Below, in pieces: positions 59,173 through 64,000 of a DNA stretch of 64,000 nt. Made by a program: the position numbers and the translations under genes. Within the stretch, counting starts at the first letter, position 1. Every line of letters begins with the position of its first letter. The stretch lies in the NCBI RefSeq assembly GCF_039544005.1, contig NZ_BAABKV010000001.1:992001-1056000 (forward strand). The letters are read 5' to 3'. Origin of the DNA: Kitasatospora paranensis (lineage in GTDB: Bacteria > Actinomycetota > Actinomycetes > Streptomycetales > Streptomycetaceae). The notes under the pieces were generated by a model. It searched no databases, was not told where the DNA came from, and was given only the letters and a program-made list of their open reading frames with translations.

Positions 59173-60027
59173 TCAGGCGCTCGCGAACACCCCTGACGGG
59201 AAGGCGCCGTTGGCCAGGGCGGTGGAGGTGAGCCGGCCGCCGATTTCGGTGAGCCGCTGGACGCCGTCCGCACCGATCGCCTCGTACGGGGCCCGCGCCA
59301 GCCGGTCGGTCCGGTCCTCGACCGCGCGTCGCAGGTCGCGGCCGGCGGTGGTGAGGCCGCCGACGGCGTCGAGCAACCCGCGTTCCGTCAGCTCCTCCGT
59401 CGCCCGCGCCCACTCGGTGTCCGTCCACCCGCGGCTGCCGCGGGCGAACGGCGCGGTGAAGCCGCGGCCGGTGGCTGTGTGGGTGATCAGCGCCTGCACG
59501 CCGTCCAGTTCGGCCGCGGCCAGGGCGACGAGGTGGCCGTCCCCGCGGTGCTCCCGCAGCAGGGTGATCGCGTGCCAGAGTGCCAGGTGGGGCTCGTCCG
59601 GCACGGGGAGCGCGGCGTGTGCCGCATAGAGGACCCGGCCCGCGACCGGGAGGGCCCGGACGGCCGGCAGCAGCAGGCCCGACGCCTCGGCGACCTCGGG
59701 GTCGTCGGCGAGACCGTCCCCCAGCAGCCGGCGCAGCACCCGGTCGACGGCGCGGTACCTGGCGTCCAGCACGCGCTCCGGGCTCGCCAGGCCCCAGGCG
59801 CGCGGCAGATGGCGGGCGACGAGCCCGGGGCTGAAGTTGAAGAACGCGGCCGCCACCGGGCCCGCCCCGACGGCACCCATCGCGGCGGCCCGGCCCGCGA
59901 AGTACCCCATCCGGCCGGGCTCCAGGCCCGCACGGGTGAACTCCTCCTCGGCCTCCGGCGCGAAGTAGACGAGCGAGTGCAATGGGTTGAGAACCCCGTG
60001 ACATTTCCTACCGGCGAGTAGCGTCAT
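59173..60027 (-). CDS. SCO6745-family protein
   Basis: 284 residues. The start (MTLLAGRKCHGVLNPLHSLVYFAPEA), the middle (PVAAAFFNFSPGLVARHLPRAWG) and the end (LARAPYEAIGADGVQRLTEIGGRLT) match a family of uncharacterised actinomycete proteins. The C-terminal third has a winged-helix-like pattern (TEELTERGLLDAVGGLTTAGRDLRRAVEDRTDRLA). Function unknown. Confidence 0.8.
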   Translation of the reverse strand: MTLLAGRKCHGVLNPLHSLVYFAPEAEEEFTRAGLEPGRMGYFAGRAAAMGAVGAGPVAAAFFNFSPGLVARHLPRAWGLASPERVLDARYRAVDRVLRRLLGDGLADDPEVAEASGLLLPAVRALPVAGRVLYAAHAALPVPDEPHLALWHAITLLREHRGDGHLVALAAAELDGVQALITHTATGRGFTAPFARGSRGWTDTEWARATEELTERGLLDAVGGLTTAGRDLRRAVEDRTDRLARAPYEAIGADGVQRLTEIGGRLTSTALANGAFPSGVFASA

Positions 60028-60122
60028 GGCCGCGACTGTACCGGCACCCGCGGCGGGCGCCGGAGCCGGTCCACGGACACTGGTCCGGGCACCGGTTCAG
60101 GCGCGCGGGCGCGGGCTCCGGT

Positions 60123-60602
60123 TCAGCCGACGGTGAGCGTGCCGTGCATGAACGGATGGATCGTGCAGATGTAGGGGTGGTCGCCGGTGCCCGACGGGAC
60201 GGTGAAGGTCGCCGTGGCGCCGGGCTGGATCGTCCCGGTGTCGAAGGACTTGTCGGTCGCGGTGAGCGTGTGCGCGGTGGTGTCCGCGTTGACGACCGTC
60301 ACCGTCTCCCCCGCGTGCACCGTGGCCGCGTCCGGGCCGAACTTGAAGTTGCTGATGGTGATCTTCAGGGCGCCCGTCGAAGCCGAACCGGAGCCGCTCG
60401 GCGCCGCGCTGCCCGCGGCGGAGCCGGAAGGAGCGCCGGACGGCGCGGCAGCACTGCTGCTCGCCGACGGCGAGGCGGCCTGGGCCGAGGTGACGGGGGC
60501 CGGGGTGGCGGGCGCGCCGCCACCCGAACTGCTGGAGCACGCGCCGGCCGTGAGGGCCAGCAGTGCGACACCGATGGCGAGGCGCAGGCGGATGGTCGTC
60601 AC
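60123..60602 (-). CDS. Cupredoxin (plastocyanin-like) lipoprotein
   Basis: 159 residues from GTG 60602. Signal peptide IRLRLAIGVALLALTAGAC with a lipobox Cys at about residue 22, a Ser/Ala/Pro-rich spacer to about 75, then a plastocyanin-type domain. Blue-copper ligands are visible: His in DTTAHTLTA and Cys-His-Met in YICTIHPFMHG. It is therefore probably an extracellular electron carrier bound to the membrane by lipid. Confidence 0.9.
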   Translation of the reverse strand: MTTIRLRLAIGVALLALTAGACSSSSGGGAPATPAPVTSAQAASPSASSSAAAPSGAPSGSAAGSAAPSGSGSASTGALKITISNFKFGPDAATVHAGETVTVVNADTTAHTLTATDKSFDTGTIQPGATATFTVPSGTGDHPYICTIHPFMHGTLTVG

Positions 60603-60866
60603 AGTCGGGAGCCGTTCGTGGAGGGGGATCCGGGCGGTCCGGCGCCGGACCGCGGTGTCCACTCTCGGGGCCGACCCCCGCCGGTGGGCGGCCGGCAGGG
60701 CCGAGCCGGCCCCTGGTTCACCCGCACGGGCGGGTACGCTCCGCCGAACGGCCCACCGCCCGGCATCGACCGGGCCCACGGTCCATCCGGACATGTGGGC
60801 ATTCGGACATGCGGTGCGCCCGGAAATCCGTTGGCGGGCCGGCCCGGCGGCCGCCATCCTGGCCGC

Positions 60867-61355
60867 ATGCCGATCAGGGAAGCCACCGCCGCGGACTGGC
60901 CCGCCGTCTGGCCGTTCTTCCGCACCGTCATCGCGGCGGGCGAGACCTTCACCTATCCACCGGACCTCGACGAACAGCAGGGCCGCGACTGGTGGCTCCT
61001 GCCACCGCCGAACCGCACCGTCGTCGCCCTCGACGACGCCGGGACGGTCGTGGGCACCGCCAAGATGAACACCAATCAGCAGGGCAACGGCTCGCACGTG
61101 GCCAGCGCGAGCTACCTGGTCGACCCGGCCCACGCGGGCCGGGGCGTGGGCCGGGCGCTGGTCGAGTACACGCTGGCGTGGGCAAGGGAGCACGGCTACC
61201 GCGCGATGCAGTTCAACGCGGTCGTCGAGACCAACGTCCACGCGGTCCACCTGTACCGCTCGCTCGGCTTCGCGGTGATCGGCACCGTACCGGAGGGGTT
61301 CCGGCACCCGTCCCGGGGCTACGTCGGACTGCACGTCATGCACCGCACGCTGTAG
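60867..61355 (+). CDS. GNAT family N-acetyltransferase
   Basis: 162 residues. Acetyl-CoA loop LVDPAHAGRGVGRALVEYTLAWAREHGYRAMQFN and motif B NVHAVHLYRSLGFAVIGTVPEGFRH. The ending resembles small single-domain acetyltransferases of the YhhY/PAT-like group. Substrate unknown. The preceding 264 bases carry no gene. Confidence 0.9.
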   Translation: MPIREATAADWPAVWPFFRTVIAAGETFTYPPDLDEQQGRDWWLLPPPNRTVVALDDAGTVVGTAKMNTNQQGNGSHVASASYLVDPAHAGRGVGRALVEYTLAWAREHGYRAMQFNAVVETNVHAVHLYRSLGFAVIGTVPEGFRHPSRGYVGLHVMHRTL

Positions 61356-61372
61356 GCCCCGGGACACCGGCC

Positions 61373-61390
61373 GCCGGGCCGGAGCCCGGC
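61373..61390. terminator. Short hairpin between convergent genes
   Basis: GCCGGGC (61373-61379) and GCCCGGC (61384-61390) form perfect 7-base arms with a 4-base loop between the acetyltransferase stop and the aldo/keto reductase stop. Confidence 0.45.
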
Positions 61391-61394
61391 CGGC

Positions 61395-62435
<1,041 letters not shown>

Positions 62436-62453
62436 CAGATCCTCCAGAAGAAA

Positions 62454-62474
62454 ATTGTTTTCCGTATGAACAAT
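62454..62474. promoter_or_regulatory. AT-rich inverted repeat upstream of the aldo/keto reductase gene
   Basis: ATTGTT-N9-AACAAT lies about 20 bases before the aldo/keto reductase start, in one of the few AT-rich patches of the window. It could be an operator for an HxlR- or LysR-type regulator and overlaps the expected promoter. Confidence 0.55.
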
Positions 62475-62567
62475 ATGAGGAATCCCGACGTCCCGCCACG
62501 CCGACCCGGCCGCCCGGGGGCGACCGCGTCGGTCGGCCGCCCCCGTCGGCGCCGGTCGGCCCCGACG

Positions 62568-63611
62568 TCAGAAGGCGATGCGGACCTTGAGGGCGGTGCG
62601 GTTGTCCATCTCCCGGTAGCCGTCGGGCACCCCGTCCAGGCCGACCGTCCGGTCGAAGACCAGGCCCGGGTCGATCGCACCGGACAGCACGTCCGGCAGC
62701 AGCTCCGGGATGTACGCCCGGGCCGGCGCCACCCCGCCGCGCAGCGAGACGTTGCGGCCGAACATCTGGCCGATGTCGACGCCGGCACTGCCGCCGTGCG
62801 GGACCCCGACGTAGCCGACCGCGCCGCCGTCACGGGCGATCGAGATCGCGGTGCGCATCGACTCCTCCGTGCCCACCGCCTCCAGGACGGCGTGCGCGCC
62901 CTGCCCGCCGGTCAGCTCCCTCACCGCCTCGATCGCCGCCTCACCGCGCTCGGCCACCACGTCGGTGGCACCGAACGCCCGCGCGATCGCGGTACGCGCC
63001 TCGTGCCGCCCCAGCGCGATGATCCGGCCCGCACCCAGCCGGTGCGCGGCCAGCACCCCGCACAGCCCCACCGCACCGTCGCCGACCACCGCCACCGTCG
63101 CCCCTGGCCGCACCCCGGCCGTCACCGCCGCATGATGCCCCGTGCTCATCACGTCCGACAGCGCCAGCAGCCCCGGCAGCAGCTTCTCCTCACCCACCGC
63201 GTCCTTCGGCAGCGCCACCAGCGTGCCGTCCGCGAACGGCACCCGCACTGCCTCGCCCTGCCCGCCGTCCGACCCCACCTCGCCCCAGAACCCGCCCTCC
63301 GGACACGACGTGTGCAACCCCTCACGACAGAAGTCGCACGTCCCGTCCGACCACACGAACGGCGCCACCACGAAATCACCCGGCCGGAACCCCCGCACCT
63401 GAGCGCCGACCTCCTCCACCACACCCAGGAACTCGTGACCGATCCGCTGACCCGCCACCCGCGACGCCACCCCCCGGTACGCCCACAGGTCACTGCCGCA
63501 GATACAGGCGTTCACCACCCGCACCACCGCATCCGTCGGACGCCGCACCGCGGCATCCGGCACCTCCTCGATCCGGATGTCGTTCGGGCCGTGGATCACG
63601 GTGGCACGCAC
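62568..63611 (-). CDS. Zinc-dependent alcohol dehydrogenase
   Basis: 347 residues. Catalytic zinc Cys in NACICGSDLWAY, GHEFLGVVEEVG with the zinc His/Glu, structural zinc cysteines in GTCDFCREGLHTSCPEGG, and the NAD-binding loop VAVVGDGAVGLCGV. A medium-chain dehydrogenase; it is divergent from the partial LysR gene at the window end. Confidence 0.93.
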   Translation of the reverse strand: MRATVIHGPNDIRIEEVPDAAVRRPTDAVVRVVNACICGSDLWAYRGVASRVAGQRIGHEFLGVVEEVGAQVRGFRPGDFVVAPFVWSDGTCDFCREGLHTSCPEGGFWGEVGSDGGQGEAVRVPFADGTLVALPKDAVGEEKLLPGLLALSDVMSTGHHAAVTAGVRPGATVAVVGDGAVGLCGVLAAHRLGAGRIIALGRHEARTAIARAFGATDVVAERGEAAIEAVRELTGGQGAHAVLEAVGTEESMRTAISIARDGGAVGYVGVPHGGSAGVDIGQMFGRNVSLRGGVAPARAYIPELLPDVLSGAIDPGLVFDRTVGLDGVPDGYREMDNRTALKVRIAF

Positions 63612-63731
63612 AAGAAGCTCCTGGAGGATCGGGGTCGGGTCGGCGGCGGTCGGCCGCCTGCCGCCATGCTGCTTCCCGGACGGGCCACTCGTCCAGCTAC
63701 ATCATCTTCAGCTCGGCATTAAGCTCGCCTT

Positions 63732-64000
63732 ATGCTCGATGTCAGACGGCTCGTCCTCCTCCGCGACCTTGCCGACCACGGCACCGTGACGGCGGTCGCG
63801 GAGCTGCACCGTGTCACCCCGTCCGCGGTCTCCCAGCAGCTGCGCCTGTTGGAGGAGGAGACCGGCAGCCGCCTGCTGGAGCGCACGGGCCGGGCCGTCC
63901 ACCTCACGGCGGCCGGACACCGGCTGGCCGAGGACACCCAGGACGTCCTGGCCGCGCTGGAACGCGCCCGCTCCCGCCTCCACCTCGGCGAGGCGAACCC
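63732..64000 (+). CDS. LysR family regulator (3' end outside window)
   Basis: The first ~89 residues of a LysR protein: MLDVRRLVLLRDLADHGTVT, VTPSAVSQQLRLLEEETGSRLLER and VHLTAAGHRLAEDTQDVLAAL form the winged helix and linker helix. It starts at ATG 63732, 120 bases from the divergent alcohol dehydrogenase start. The gap holds an AT-richer patch (about 63695-63740) that may be the shared regulatory site. The ligand domain is cut off. Confidence 0.9.
   Translation, partial: MLDVRRLVLLRDLADHGTVTAVAELHRVTPSAVSQQLRLLEEETGSRLLERTGRAVHLTAAGHRLAEDTQDVLAALERARSRLHLGEAN

Overview
This is a very GC-rich (over 70% by eye) actinomycete chromosome segment. High third-position GC, GTG starts, ATGA/GTGA gene overlaps, an NRPS locus, a LanM-type RiPP locus, orphan LuxR regulators and a putative Nur-box-linked Fe superoxide dismutase all suggest Streptomyces, Kitasatospora or a close relative. 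No rRNA, tRNA, insertion sequence or CRISPR array was seen.

Region 1 (1-25.4 kb) is a nonribosomal peptide locus. It holds two paralogous LanB-like proteins (the first cut by the window edge), a free-standing adenylation (A) domain, a PLP enzyme of the threonine dehydratase/serine racemase fold and a free-standing carrier protein. Two large synthetases follow, C-A-T-C-A-T and C-A-T-C-A-T-TE, then a P450, an MFS exporter and, on the opposite strand, a LAL-type regulator. The natural reading is that the free A domain loads the free carrier protein, its cargo is modified in trans, and it primes the first C domain of a four-module line. The third A domain reads as threonine. The LanB-like proteins are about the length of the glutamylation half of a LanB and have no elimination domain, which resembles split LanB subunits or peptide aminoacyl-tRNA ligases (PEARLs).

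Region 2 (25.5-31.7 kb) is a compact class II lanthipeptide-like locus: a 73-residue candidate precursor, a 1043-residue LanM and two orphan LuxR-type regulators divergent from lanM, with a DDAH/amidinotransferase-fold enzyme beyond. The LanM dehydratase half keeps its catalytic motifs, but the cyclase half has lost both zinc-binding cysteines. The precursor has one cysteine in the whole peptide and none in its Ser/Thr-rich C-terminus. Enzyme and substrate together point to a dehydrated but mostly uncyclised product.

Region 3 (31.7-64 kb) is accessory and housekeeping DNA: TetR/epimerase, a PAS-GAF-PP2C phosphatase, a two-component system, PAP2 phosphatase, oxidoreductases, a glycosyltransferase, a sulfite oxidase-like protein, Lrp/rhodanese, an ECF sigma factor with SnoaL proteins, SodF, EamA/LysR, hydrolase/MarR, a cupredoxin lipoprotein, aldo/keto reductase, alcohol dehydrogenase and a partial LysR. 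Several regulator/target pairs have clear palindromic operators.

About fifteen genes are broken by what looks like the same event, a single missing base, usually in a short G or C run. This is more likely assembly error than mass pseudogenisation. Coordinates for those genes span the reconstructed gene.
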